Assembly: GCA_018401495.1 (NCBI GenBank)
Contig: JAGYJX010000035.1
Coordinates: forward strand, 124,001 to 188,000
Origin: Rhodospirillaceae bacterium
Lineage (GTDB): Bacteria; Pseudomonadota; Alphaproteobacteria; Thalassobaculales; Thalassobaculaceae
Direction of reading: 5' to 3'
Length of the DNA: 64,000 nucleotides
In this document: positions 39,033-48,430 of the stretch, in pieces
How the letters are laid out: each line of letters opens with the position of its first letter
How positions within the stretch are numbered: position 1 is the stretch's first letter
Notes under the pieces: generated by a model
Seen by the model: only the letters and a program-made list of their open reading frames with translations
The model's database searches: none
Told to the model about the DNA's origin: nothing
Translations under genes and position numbers: made by a program

Positions 39033-39895
39033 TCACTTCCAGACGGCCATGAGAACTTCCGGCGGACCGCCTCGGCGGTTCGCCGGTTCCATGGGCAACG
39101 TAAGCCGGAACCAGTCGAACAGCCCGATCTGGCGCTGCGCCGAACGGATTGGGCCGGCGCACTTCTCAAGCGCGGCCCCCCGGATGCGAGTGCCGCGTCC
39201 GCCGCCACCGAGACGTTCCTGGCCAGCCCCCGATCCGGCACCGCATCTTCCACCCGACGCCGCCAGAAGCGCTCCCGGGTGCGGTGATCCCACGGCGCCC
39301 GCGGGTCCATGCTGTAGCTGTCGAACACATAGGACGGTCCGTCGCGCACGAGAACCTTGATGCTGCGGTCCGTGAGCCGGTTGTTCACGAACCCCTCGAG
39401 CGCCAGACGCGACCGGCTGCCGGAACGCCAGAGATCGAAAAGCTCGCGAACCGCCGGATCAGCGATGCCACCGAGACCCGCGAGTTTGAGGCTCTCGGTC
39501 CGGATGGCCGTCGGCGCGGCGGGGACTTCGCCAAACTCCGTCACCTGAAGCAGGGTCTCCACGAACTGAATGAGGTCGGTGGCGGTCTGCCGGAACCACG
39601 ATTTGCCGGTGAAGATGCTGAACCGGAAAATCCGGGCAGCCCTCTTGTCCTCGTTGGCCAGCAGGTATTCCACCAGGTTCTTGACTGTCTCGTCCTGAAT
39701 GCTGCGCGCGTCGAACGTGACGTTCACCAGCCCGGAAATGTTCTCAACCTGTATCCACCCCATGGAGTGGATGGCAAAAACAGTCATCTCGTCGCGGACC
39801 AATCCGTCGAGCGGTCGGAACGTCGCGATGAAATCCTCGCCGATCGCCGACTCGCTTATCCAGACCGTTTCGATTACGGACAGCGTGCTGAGCAC
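39033..39895 (-). CDS. uncharacterised protein (one frameshift)
   Basis: This would be a 287-residue protein of no recognised family if one C is restored in the six-C run at 39176-39181; the downstream frame then continues to a stop at 39033. It starts at GTG 39895 with GGAAGG seven bases upstream. It is mainly soluble, with mixed alpha/beta content. It probably forms an operon with the gene ending 52 bases upstream, so the two may act together; nothing in either indicates a reaction. Confidence 0.55.
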
Positions 39896-39947
39896 GGTAC
39901 ACCTTCCCCACCAGACAATCGTATTCTGGGCCAGACCGCCCCAGAGT

Positions 39948-40497
39948 TCAATCGCCTCGCTCGCCGGCCTCCAGAAACCCAGCGATCTCCAGGCGAAGGA
40001 CGTCGACCTCGTCCTCCAACCGCTCCTCGTCGATCCGCAGATACCCGGCCACGTTCGGGAACCGGTCCGGGCCGCGCCGTCCGTTCAGGGCAGCCCGGAT
40101 CGTCGCCTTCGCCTCGGATTCCTCGGGCCACCGGTTGCGGACGAGTTCCATGATCTTGATACCCGAGGCGTCGGCCAGCGGGAACGCCAGCCCGCGGCTG
40201 TCGTGAAGGATCACGTGGCGGCAGCGCGCGCGCTCTGACGTCACGCAGCACGGTGTCGAGCGCCGCCCGTCCGGCGACCATTCCACAGTCGAACTCCTCG
40301 GCCACCGAGATCGCGGCTCCCCCCGCGGCCGCCTGCCGGTAGGATCGGGCCACGCGTATGCCGGATCGGGCGCTCTCGAAAAGAATGCTCGACAACGGCA
40401 ATCCGGCGACCGCGGCAACGTCGGGAATCCCGGCGAGCAATCCGAGGAGCGCGTCCGTGGGAATATTGTCGGCGGCTACAAGCACGCAGTCGGCCAA
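39948..40497 (-). CDS. uncharacterised protein (one frameshift, TTG start)
   Basis: The protein would have 182 residues after removing one extra base in the alternating GC tract near 40221-40232. TTG 40497 is supported by GGAGGG six bases upstream. The N-terminal half is Ala/Val/Leu-rich with a Rossmann-like alternation (CVLVAADNIPTDALLGLL). The C-terminal part is acidic and helical (RIDEERLEDEVDVLRLEIAG). No family is recognised. It lies upstream of, and probably in one operon with, the gene at 39033-39895. Confidence 0.5.
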
Positions 40498-40588
40498 CGG
40501 CAGCCCTCCGATAGAATCATTTTGAGCAATATTCCCGCGCAGCGGCCGCGGTTCAACCGCTAACCCACGATTTCATTTCTCGGGGCGG

Positions 40589-42147
40589 TCAAGTGACCGG
40601 TGCCGGGTTGAACAGCACCAGCGCGTTGTGCAGCTTCCAGCGCTCGGCCCAGGTGCGCCGGCGGCCGCTGGCGACGTCCAGCATCAGGCGGAACAGCTCC
40701 CAGCCGACCTCCTCGATGGTCGCCTCGCCGGTGGCGATGCGGCCGGCGTCGACGTCCATCAGGTCGTGCCAGCGGCGCGCCAGGTCGCTGCGGGTCGCGA
40801 CCTTGATCACCGGGACCTCGGCGAGGCCGTAGGGGGTGCCGCGGCCGGTGGTGAAGACGTGCAGGTTCATGCCGGCCGCGGTCTGCAGGGTGCCGCAGAT
40901 GAAGTCGCTGGCCGGGGTGGCGGCGTACAGCAGGCCTTTCGTCCGGGCGCGCTCGCCGGGGGCGACGACGCCGGCGATCGGCGCGGTGCCGGACTTGATG
41001 ATCGAGCCCATCGCCTTCTCGACAATATTGGACAGTCCGCCGGCCTTGTTGCCGGGCGTGGTGTTGGCGCTGCGGTCGACCTGGCCCCTGGACAGGTAGT
41101 CGTCGTACCAGCGCATCTCGCGGATCATCGCCTCGGCGACCCCGCCGTCGACGGCCCGCGCGGTCAGCTGGTCGATGCCGTCGCGCACCTCGGTGACCTC
41201 CGAGAACATCACCGTTGCCCCGGCCCGCACCAGCAGGTCGCTGGCCACCCCGAGCGCCGGGTTGGCGGTGACGCCGGAGAACGCGTCGCTGCCGCCGCAC
41301 TGCATGCCGACCACCAGGTCGGCGGCCGGGCAGGTCTCGCGCCGGCGCCGGTCGAGCCGCTCGAGATGCTCCTCGGCCATCGCCATGATCGAGCCGACCA
41401 TCGACTGGAAGCCGACGTGGCGGTCGTCCTGCAGGGTGACCAGCCCGAACTCCGGCCCGCCGCCGCCACCGGGAAGCGTGCCCGGCGGCAGCAGCCGGTC
41501 GGGCTGCAGCTTCTCGCAGCCGAGGCTGACCACCATGGCGGTGCCGCCGAAATTCGGGTTGAGGCTGATGTTGCGCAGGGTGCGGATCGGGATCGCGGCG
41601 TCGGTGGCGTCGATCGCCACGCCGCAGCCGTAGCTGTGCTCGAGCCCGACCACGCCGTCGACGTTCGGGAACCGCGGCAGCAGCTCCTCGCGGATCCGGC
41701 GGACCGCGTGCTCGACCACCCCGACACGCATTGCACGGTGGTGGTGATGGCGAGCAGGTTGCGGCTGCCGACCGTGCCGTCGGCGTTGCGGTAGCCCTCG
41801 AAGCTGTAGCCGTCGAGCGCCGGCATCGGCCCACCGGCCCGGGTGGCGACCGGCAGGTTGGACAGGGCCGGCGCCTCCGGCATCCGCAGCCGGGCCTCGT
41901 TCACCCAGCCGCCGGCCGGGATCGGCTCGCGGGCGTAGCCGATCACCACGTCGTAGCGCCGCACCGCCGCCCCGGCCTCCAGGTCGACCAGCGCCAGCTT
42001 GTGGCCCTGCGGCACCCGCTCGCGCAGCGTAAGGCCGCACGGGAACGCCGTCCCCGCCGGCAGCCCGCCGTCGTTGGCGACGATCGCCACGTTGTCGCGC
42101 TGGTTCATGCGGATGAACAGCGGCGGCACCTCGCTCGACGGGGCCAT
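40589..42147 (-). CDS. garD: galactarate dehydratase (one frameshift)
   Basis: This UxaA-family enzyme would have 519 residues after restoring one G (C on the plus strand) near 41719-41722. An N-terminal SAF domain (about residues 10-80) precedes the large catalytic part. Segments such as QGHKLALVDLEAG, EGYRNADGTVGSRNLL, LEHSYGCGVAI, ETCPAADLVVGMQCGGSDAFSGVTANP and FTTGRGTPYG match GarD closely. It dehydrates galactarate to 5-keto-4-deoxyglucarate. GGAG precedes ATG 42147. No garL/garR or sugar-acid transporter is adjacent. Confidence 0.9.
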
Positions 42148-42236
42148 GGCGATCTCCTCGGGACGGATCGGTTGGGCGGCGGTTCGGGAACGCCAGACTA
42201 GCGAGCGCGACGACGGGTTGACGACACTCCAGTTAT

Positions 42237-42248
42237 GTTGATATCAAC
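42237..42248. promoter_or_regulatory. 12-bp perfect palindrome in the garD/VOC intergenic region
   Basis: GTTGATATCAAC is a perfect palindrome between the divergent garD and VOC genes, 90 bases before garD and 41 before the VOC gene. It has the look of a repressor site (GntR or LacI/IclR class), but no regulator gene is adjacent. Assignment is speculative. Confidence 0.35.
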
Positions 42249-42289
42249 CTTCATCACCCACACGCCATTCAGTAACAGGGAGCAGACCC

Positions 42290-42772
42290 ATGGCGCCCAA
42301 CCCCATCCCCGAGGGCTTCCACTCCGTCACCCCGCACATGGTGGTGCGCGGCGCCGCCGACGCGATCGCGTTCTACGCCCGGGCCTTCGGGGCCGAGGAG
42401 CTGGTGCGCATGCCGATGCCGACCGACCCCGAGGCGGTGATGCACGCCGAGATCCGGATCGGCAATTCGATCGTGATGCTGATGGATCCGATGGACGGCG
42501 CCTGCAACGGCGAGCCCTCCGCCACCGGCGCCTCGCCCGTCACCCTCCACCTCTACGTGCCGGACACCGACGCCGCCATCGCCCGGGCCGTCGAGGCCGG
42601 CGCATCGGTCACGATGCCGCCGGCCGACATGTTCTGGGGCGACCGCTACGGTCAGATCCTCGACCCGTTCGGCCACCGCTGGTCGATCGCCACCCACTTG
42701 CGGACCCCGACCCCCGAGCAGATGGCCGAGGACGCGGCGGCGATGTTCGCCGCCCACCAGCCTGCGAGCTGA
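42290..42772 (+). CDS. VOC superfamily protein, PhnB/glyoxalase-like
   Basis: This intact 160-residue vicinal-oxygen-chelate protein shows SVTPHMVVRGAADAIAFYARAFGAEEL and WGDRYGQILDPFGHRWSIATH, typical of the PhnB/YaeR-type subgroup. Members include metal-binding isomerases, resistance proteins and proteins without known activity. The His and Glu metal positions appear only partly conserved, so activity is uncertain. It is divergent from garD and converges on the cupin gene. Confidence 0.82.
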   Translation: MAPNPIPEGFHSVTPHMVVRGAADAIAFYARAFGAEELVRMPMPTDPEAVMHAEIRIGNSIVMLMDPMDGACNGEPSATGASPVTLHLYVPDTDAAIARAVEAGASVTMPPADMFWGDRYGQILDPFGHRWSIATHLRTPTPEQMAEDAAAMFAAHQPAS

Positions 42773-42794
42773 AGCACGCCGGCCGCCGGCCCGC

Positions 42795-43163
42795 TCACCC
42801 CTCGTCGGTGGGCGGGCTGGTGACCACGAAGAACACCAGGTCCCTGAGCCCGGAATTGTAGATCGCGTGCTCGACGCCCGGCGGGATGAAGATGCAGTCG
42901 TGCGGGCCGACCCAGAAGCGCTCGCCGTCCAGCTCCATCAGGCCCTCGCCCTCGATGACGTGGTAGACCTGCTCCTGCACCCGGTGCTTGTGCGGGGCGA
43001 CGTAGCCCTTCGGCTGGTAGCTGGAGATCCGGAAGTCCAGCGCGCGGGTGCGGTTGTTCTCCGGCGTCACCAGCAGCTTCGAGTGCGCGTCGTAATGCGC
43101 CGGCATGGTCTGCCAGAGTTCCTCCACGATGTTCCGGATCGTGGCGCCGTTGCGTTCCTGCAT
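42795..43163 (-). CDS. cupin-domain protein
   Basis: This 122-residue single-domain cupin has motif 1 PHKHRVQEQVYHVIEGEGLMELDGERF, with two His, Gln/Glu and a final Glu as likely metal ligands. Motif 2 is IFIPPGVEHAIYNSG. It is likely a metal-binding dioxygenase, isomerase or sugar-acid-binding protein; substrate unknown. It lies just downstream of, and co-oriented with, the epimerase-like gene, and the pair may act on a sugar or sugar acid. Confidence 0.8.
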   Translation of the reverse strand: MQERNGATIRNIVEELWQTMPAHYDAHSKLLVTPENNRTRALDFRISSYQPKGYVAPHKHRVQEQVYHVIEGEGLMELDGERFWVGPHDCIFIPPGVEHAIYNSGLRDLVFFVVTSPPTDEG

Positions 43164-43199
43164 GGGTAATCCCCTCCGTGTTCAGCGCCCGGACCAAGC

Positions 43200-44153
43200 T
43201 CAGCGCCCGGCCCGGGTCGCCTCGATGTAGGCCCGCAGGCCGTCGCGGATGTCGAAGCGCGGCGTGTAGCCGAACACCTTGCGGGCCCGGTCGACGATCA
43301 GCGCGCCCTTGCGGGACGCCGGCACCGACGCGCCCGGCAGGCTGTGCTCGAACGCCCCCTCGCCCACCGAAATGTCGGCGCCCGGCACCAGGTCCCGGAC
43401 GATGGCGACGATCTCCGCCAGCGTCGCCGCCTGGCCGCTGCCGAGGTTGTAGGCGTCGAACGGGTGCGACGGGTGGTCGAGGGCGCCCAGCACGCCGGCC
43501 ACCACGTCGTCGATGTAGGTGTGGTCGACCGCCATCGACGCTCCCCAGGGCAAGTGGAACGCCCTCCCCTCGACGGCGGCGTCGACGAAGGTCTTCGGCA
43601 CCCGCGGGCGCGGCAGGCCGGGGCCGTAGACCCAGCAGGTCCGCAGGTTGATCACCTCCAGGCCGTACAGCGTGCCGAAAGTGCGCCCCAGGTGCTCGAC
43701 CGCCAGCTTCGAGATGCCGTAGGCCATCACCGGGTTCTGCGGGTGGCTCTCGTCGATGCGGTCGGCCTGGAAGTCGCCGTAGGTCTCCTCGCTGCTCATG
43801 TGCACGATCCGGCGCACGCCGAACAGCCGAGCGACCTCGAACAGGGTCAGCGAGCCACCGAGGTTGACGTCGAAGGTCCGGTGCGGCGCCAGCACCGAGG
43901 CCGGGACCCCGACCACCGCGGCGCAGTGCAGCACCGCGTCCGGCGGATCCCGACGCACGATCTCGGCCAGCGACGCCCACTCGGTGATCTCGCAGACATG
44001 CGCGGCCACACCGGCGTGGCGCTGGGCGAGCGCCGCCAGGCCCGGCCCGACGGCGACGTCGATGCCGGTCACCCGGTCGCCGCGGGCGGCGAGTGCGGCG
44101 ACCAGTGCCGAGCCGATGAAGCCCGACGCTCCGGTAACCAGGACATGCGACAC
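43200..44153 (-). CDS. NAD-dependent epimerase/dehydratase family protein
   Basis: This 317-residue extended short-chain dehydrogenase has TGASGFIGSAL (NAD-binding, residues 6-16) and YGISK with catalytic Tyr and Lys near residue 145. The preceding SSEETYG supplies the Ser/Thr. The family converts nucleotide sugars (UDP-glucose 4-epimerase-like) or related sugar acids. GTG 44153 fits the N-terminus of the fold (SHVLVTGASG). It is divergent from phnC. The substrate is unresolved. Confidence 0.85.
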   Translation of the reverse strand: MSHVLVTGASGFIGSALVAALAARGDRVTGIDVAVGPGLAALAQRHAGVAAHVCEITEWASLAEIVRRDPPDAVLHCAAVVGVPASVLAPHRTFDVNLGGSLTLFEVARLFGVRRIVHMSSEETYGDFQADRIDESHPQNPVMAYGISKLAVEHLGRTFGTLYGLEVINLRTCWVYGPGLPRPRVPKTFVDAAVEGRAFHLPWGASMAVDHTYIDDVVAGVLGALDHPSHPFDAYNLGSGQAATLAEIVAIVRDLVPGADISVGEGAFEHSLPGASVPASRKGALIVDRARKVFGYTPRFDIRDGLRAYIEATRAGR

Positions 44154-44259
44154 GTCACGGTCCTTTCGTCTGCCCCAACACACCCCGTCCGACACACGCC
44201 CGACCAGTCGACGTCACCGCCGGTCACGGCGCAACGGCAAACCGCCCGCCCGGCGATTT

Positions 44260-44281
44260 CAACAGAACTGCAACACAACCG
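44260..44281. promoter_or_regulatory. tandem 11-bp repeat, weak Pho-box-like
   Basis: CAACAGAACTG and CAACACAACCG are adjacent 11-mers that agree at nine positions. They lie between the divergent epimerase gene and phnC. PhoB boxes consist of 11-bp direct repeats, and phn operons are commonly PhoB-controlled, but the sequence matches the CTGTCAT consensus poorly. Treat as a candidate only. Confidence 0.25.
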
Positions 44282-44338
44282 ACACCGACCTGTCGCCGGC
44301 CGCGAGCCATTGTGCGCCCCCGGGATGAAACCAGTCGC

Positions 44339-45169
44339 ATGGGACGGTGGGATTTGGAGATCGTCGAACTCAGCAAGACGTTCGGTGCGGTGACCGCGGT
44401 CGACCGCGTGTCGTTCGCGATGAGCGAGCCGCAGATGATCGGCGTCATCGGCCGCTCCGGCGCCGGCAAGTCGACGCTGCTGCGGATGATCAACCGGCTG
44501 ACCCCGGCATCCGGCGGCCGGATCGTCGTCGAGGGCCGCAACGTGCTCGAACTGCGCGGCCGCGAGATGCGCGAATGGCAGCGACTGTGCGCGATGATCT
44601 TCCAGCAGTTCAACCTGGTGCCGCGCCTCGACGTGGTGACCAACGTCATGCTCGGCCGCCTGAACGGGCACGGCGCGTTCAAGAGCCTGTTCGCGATGTT
44701 CGACCGCGGCCAGATCGAGGACGCGCTGGCCGCACTCGACCGCCTCGGCATCGCCGACCGGGCGCTGCAGCGGGCTGAGACCTTGTCCGGCGGCCAGCAG
44801 CAGCGCGTCGCGATCGCCCGCGCGCTGATGCAGCGCCCCAAGATGATCCTGGCCGACGAGCCGATCGCCTCGCTCGACCCGCTGAGCGCCGAGGTGGTGA
44901 TGAAGGCGCTGCGCGAGATCCGCGACCGCGACGGCATCCCGGTGATCTGCAACCTGCACACCCTCGATACCGCCCGGGCGTATTGCGACCGGGTGATCGG
45001 GATGCGCGACGGCCGCGTGGTGTTCGACGGGCCGTCCTCGGAACTGACCCCGACCGCCGCCCGCGACATCTACGGCGCCGAGGCGGCGCTCGACGAATCC
45101 GTCACGTCGACCTCGATCGGAAAGGCCGAAGCGCCGGCCTGGGGGTCGCCCGTGGTGGCCGGCGCCTGA
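44339..45169 (+). CDS. phnC: phosphonate ABC transporter ATP-binding protein
   Basis: This is a 276-residue ATPase with Walker A GRSGAGKST, Q-loop FQQFNLV, signature LSGGQQQRVAIARAL and Walker B MILADEP. FNLVPRLDVVTNVMLGRL is typical of PhnC. It energises import of phosphonate or phosphite with the PhnD and PhnE proteins encoded downstream. ATG 44339 is chosen; an in-frame GTG at 44312 is possible. No C-P lyase (phnG-M), phnW/X or ptxD gene is in the window, so the fate of the substrate is not shown. Confidence 0.92.
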   Translation: MGRWDLEIVELSKTFGAVTAVDRVSFAMSEPQMIGVIGRSGAGKSTLLRMINRLTPASGGRIVVEGRNVLELRGREMREWQRLCAMIFQQFNLVPRLDVVTNVMLGRLNGHGAFKSLFAMFDRGQIEDALAALDRLGIADRALQRAETLSGGQQQRVAIARALMQRPKMILADEPIASLDPLSAEVVMKALREIRDRDGIPVICNLHTLDTARAYCDRVIGMRDGRVVFDGPSSELTPTAARDIYGAEAALDESVTSTSIGKAEAPAWGSPVVAGA

Positions 45170-45242
45170 GCGGACCGCCCGGGCGCGAACTTCTGAACCG
45201 CAGACATCCGAAGCACAGACACCTGGAACTGGGAGCTGGATC

Positions 45243-46166
45243 ATGAACATCACGAAATTTGCCTCGGCCGGGCTTGTGTCAGCCGCCGTGCTGGCCGCCG
45301 TCCTGTCCACCGGCAGCGCGCTCGCCGCCGAGCCGATCAAGGAGTTCCGCATCGGCCTGCTGGGCGGCGAGAACGCCTCCGATCGCCTGCGCTCGAACGA
45401 TTGCCTGCGCCTCAAGACCGAGAAGCTGCTCGGCGTGCCGACCAAGCTGTACGCGCCGGCCGACTACAACGGCGTGATCGAGGGGCTGATCGGCGGCAAC
45501 CTGGACATGGCCTGGCTCGGCGCCTCGGCCTACGCCAAGGTCTACATGACCGATCCCGAGGCGGTTCAGCCGGTGCTGGTGAAGATCAACACCGACGGCA
45601 CCTACGGCTACCACGCGATCGGCTTCTCGCGCGTCGACAAGGGCATCAAGAGCCTGGCCGACATGAAGGGCAAGGTGTTCGCGTTCGGCGACCCGAACTC
45701 GACCTCCGGCTACCTGATCCCGTCGATCGAGATCCCGCAGTCCGGCTATTCCATGAAGCCGGGCGAGTACTTCTCCGACGTCCGGTTCGTGGGCGGCCAT
45801 GAGCAGACCATCGTCGCGGTCGCCAACGGCGACGTCGACGCCGGGGTGACCTGGGCCGACGGCATCGGCGCCTGGGAGGACGGCTACAACTCCGGCGCGC
45901 TCCGCAAGGCCGCCGACGCCGGCCTGATCAACATGACCGACCTGGTCGAGATCTGGCGCTCGAAGGTCATCCCGGAAGGCCCGATCGTGCTGCGCAAGGC
46001 GCTGCCGGAGGACACCAAGCTGAAGATGACCGGGCTGATGGCCAGCCTGGCGTCGATGGACATGGAGTGCGCCTACGGCGTGATGGCCGGCGAGGTCAAG
46101 GGTCTCGCCCCGATCGACCACAGCGAGTACGTCAGCATCATCGAGGCCCGCAAGGCCGCGAACTGA
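45243..46166 (+). CDS. phnD: phosphonate ABC transporter substrate-binding protein
   Basis: This is a 307-residue periplasmic binding protein with a signal peptide (cleavage after ALAA, near residue 29). The body carries RIGLLGGENASDRL, the phosphonate-binding loop GDPNSTSGYLIPS and DAGVTWADGIG, matching PhnD. GGGAGC precedes ATG 45243. It captures the phosphonate-like ligand for PhnCE. A strong hairpin follows the stop codon. Confidence 0.93.
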   Translation: MNITKFASAGLVSAAVLAAVLSTGSALAAEPIKEFRIGLLGGENASDRLRSNDCLRLKTEKLLGVPTKLYAPADYNGVIEGLIGGNLDMAWLGASAYAKVYMTDPEAVQPVLVKINTDGTYGYHAIGFSRVDKGIKSLADMKGKVFAFGDPNSTSGYLIPSIEIPQSGYSMKPGEYFSDVRFVGGHEQTIVAVANGDVDAGVTWADGIGAWEDGYNSGALRKAADAGLINMTDLVEIWRSKVIPEGPIVLRKALPEDTKLKMTGLMASLASMDMECAYGVMAGEVKGLAPIDHSEYVSIIEARKAAN

Positions 46167-46183
46167 GCCTCCGCCCAACCGAC

Positions 46184-46210
46184 GCGGCCCCGGGATCTTC
46201 CCGGGGCCGC
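46184..46210 (+). terminator. strong stem-loop between phnD and phnE
   Basis: GCGGCCCCGGGA (46184-46195) pairs perfectly with TCCCGGGGCCGC (46199-46210) across a TCT loop, followed by GTTCGTT rather than a full U-tract. It probably acts as a partial terminator or 3' stabiliser of the phnD message, raising PhnD above the permeases. Confidence 0.6.
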
Positions 46211-46239
46211 GTTCGTTCCAGCCCCCGGGAACCCCGCCG

Positions 46240-47088
46240 ATGATCGCCCGTGTCCTCCGCGACGAGATCGTGCGCGCCGAGCAGCAGCGACGCCTCTACT
46301 CGGCGCTCGTCGTCGTGCTCACCCTCGCCGTGCTGATCGGCGGCCTGCGGCAGGCGAGCGCCATGAACTCCGGCAGCTTCTTCGCCGGCCTGTCGAAGTT
46401 CTTCGACTACCCCGGCGAGATCGTGATCGAGGCCTGGCAGGCCGGTCCGGCCTTCTTCGGCCTGCTCTGGCGGTTCCTGCCGGCCCTGGTCGAGACCCTG
46501 AACATCGCCCTGGTGGCCACCCTGCTCGGCGGCGCCGCGGCGGTCGGCCTGTCGTTCCTGAGCTCGCGCAACCTCGACGTCTGGCCGCCGCTGATCCCGG
46601 TGGTCCGGCGGACCATGGACGTGATGCGCGCCTTTCCCGAGCTGATCCTGGCGCTGTTCCTGATCTTCGTGCTCGGCACCAGCCCGATCCCGGCGATGAT
46701 CGCCGTGGCGTTCCACACCGCCGGCGCCCTCGGCAAGCTGTTCTCGGAGGTCAACGAGAACATCGACCGCAAGCCGATCGACGGGCTGCGCGCCTGTGGC
46801 GCCAGCTGGATGCAGCGGCTGCGCTTCGCGGTCTGGCCGCAGGTCGCACCCAACTACGTCAGCTATTTCATGCTGCGCCTGGAGATCAACGTCCGGGCCT
46901 CGGCGATCCTCGGCTTCGTCGGCGCCGGCGGCATCGGCTCGGAGCTGCGCCGGACCATCGGCTGGGGCCAGGGTGCCGGCGACGAGACCGCCGCGCTGTT
47001 CGTCCTGCTGTTCCTGTCGATCGTGGTGATCGACCAGATGTCCTCGGCGACGCGGAACCGGCTGGTCCGCGGACCGGCTTTGGCGTGA
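46240..47088 (+). CDS. phnE: phosphonate ABC transporter permease 1
   Basis: This 282-residue permease has about six membrane helices. The cytoplasmic EAA-type loop is ENIDRKPIDGLRACGASWMQRLRFAVWPQ and the C-terminal FVGAGGIGSELRRTIGWGQ segment is conserved in PhnE. It forms half of the membrane channel with the next gene product. ATG 46240 begins 73 bases after phnD, just beyond the stem-loop. Confidence 0.92.
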   Translation: MIARVLRDEIVRAEQQRRLYSALVVVLTLAVLIGGLRQASAMNSGSFFAGLSKFFDYPGEIVIEAWQAGPAFFGLLWRFLPALVETLNIALVATLLGGAAAVGLSFLSSRNLDVWPPLIPVVRRTMDVMRAFPELILALFLIFVLGTSPIPAMIAVAFHTAGALGKLFSEVNENIDRKPIDGLRACGASWMQRLRFAVWPQVAPNYVSYFMLRLEINVRASAILGFVGAGGIGSELRRTIGWGQGAGDETAALFVLLFLSIVVIDQMSSATRNRLVRGPALA

Positions 47089-47098
47089 GGGCCCGTCC

Positions 47099-48430
47099 AT
47101 GACCATCGCCGACACGCTCCGGGCCGAGCCCGGTTTCCAGGCCGACGCCGTGGCGGCGACGGTGCGGCGGCGCTCCTGGGCCGCCCTGGCCGCCCTGGCG
47201 GCGGTCGTCCTGTACCTCGCCTACGCCTGGCACGCCTTCGGGGTCTCCACCCTGATCGCCACCGCCCAGCCGGACCGCGCGGTGCTGCTCGGCCTGGATT
47301 CGGTCGCCCACAAGGTGCACGTCACCAAGGACCTGCGCGCCGGCGACCTCCAGGTGTCGATCGAGGGCGAACGCACGGCGGTTTACGAGCAGCCGCCTGC
47401 CTGGGTCGCGACCGACGGCGGGCGGACCACCGTGGATCTCGGCGACGGCTACACCGTGACCATCGAGGACCGGGGCGCGGTGTTCGAGGTGCCGGGCTAC
47501 GGCACCATCGTGGCCCGGGTCGAGGGCGGCAAAATCGTCACCGACCTGCCCGGCCCGGCCCCCGACTGGCTGCAGCTCAACCCGGCCAAGGTCGACGCGC
47601 GGCCGACCATCGGCCGGCGCCTGCAGGTCTCGCGGACCCGCATCGAGGTGCACCGCTACTTCTTCGGCTGGGAGAACTTCTTCTTCCCGTTCCGCTCGGA
47701 GCTGACCGCCTACTCGGCCGGGGAACTGGCCGGCCTGGCGGTATCCGGCGACCGCCTGTCGGCCGAGCTTCCGAACTGGCGCTACATCCTCGACACCTTC
47801 CTGACCAACCCGGACTGGCTGCACGGCGAGGTGCTGATCGCGCTGTTCGAGACCGTGATGATGGCGGTGCTGGGGACGATGATCGCGGCCTTCGTCGGCC
47901 TGCCGCTGGCGTTCCTGGCGGCCTCCAACTTCACGCCGTCGCGCGTCCTGCAGGCGGCGACCCGCCGGCTGTTCGACTTCCTGCGCGGCATCGACATGCT
48001 GATCTGGTCGCTGATCTTCATCCGGGCGTTCGGGCTCGGCCCGCTGACCGGCGCCCTGGCGATCGCCTTCACCGACACCGGCAGCCTCGGCAAGCTGTTC
48101 TCCGAGGCGCTGGAGAACATCGACGACAAGCAGGTCGACGGGGTGCGCGCCACCGGCGCCAGCCGGCTGCAGCGATACCGGTTCGGGGTGATCCCGCAGA
48201 TCCTGCCGGTGCTGGTGTCGCAGATCCTGTACTACCTGGAGTCCAACACCCGCTCCGCGACCGTGATCGGCGCGCTCGGCGCCGGCGGCATCGGCCTGCT
48301 GCTGGTCGAGACCATGCGGACCGCCAAGGACTGGGAGAACACCACCTACATCATCATCCTGACGATCCTGGTGGTTTTCGCCATGGACAGCCTGTCGCGG
48401 CGGCTGCGGCGGCGGCTGATCGACGGTTAG
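47099..48430 (+). CDS. phnE: phosphonate ABC transporter permease 2 with long periplasmic insert
   Basis: The 443-residue PhnE has a normal permease C-terminal part (from about residue 240; EAA loop ENIDDKQVDGVRATGASRLQRYRFGVIPQ, then GALGAGGIGLLL). Its first helix (about 28-48) is followed by a ~180-residue hydrophilic, beta-rich insert before the core, giving a protein far longer than the usual ~280. Such extended PhnE subunits occur in other alphaproteobacteria. The stop codon TAG is built from the TA target duplication of the IS630-family element that follows plus its first base. Confidence 0.88.
   Translation: MTIADTLRAEPGFQADAVAATVRRRSWAALAALAAVVLYLAYAWHAFGVSTLIATAQPDRAVLLGLDSVAHKVHVTKDLRAGDLQVSIEGERTAVYEQPPAWVATDGGRTTVDLGDGYTVTIEDRGAVFEVPGYGTIVARVEGGKIVTDLPGPAPDWLQLNPAKVDARPTIGRRLQVSRTRIEVHRYFFGWENFFFPFRSELTAYSAGELAGLAVSGDRLSAELPNWRYILDTFLTNPDWLHGEVLIALFETVMMAVLGTMIAAFVGLPLAFLAASNFTPSRVLQAATRRLFDFLRGIDMLIWSLIFIRAFGLGPLTGALAIAFTDTGSLGKLFSEALENIDDKQVDGVRATGASRLQRYRFGVIPQILPVLVSQILYYLESNTRSATVIGALGAGGIGLLLVETMRTAKDWENTTYIIILTILVVFAMDSLSRRLRRRLIDG

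Noticed and set aside
44260..44281. Confident PhoB box before phnC
   Set aside because: The 11-bp repeat period fits, but the 7-mers match CTGTCAT poorly; reported only at low confidence.
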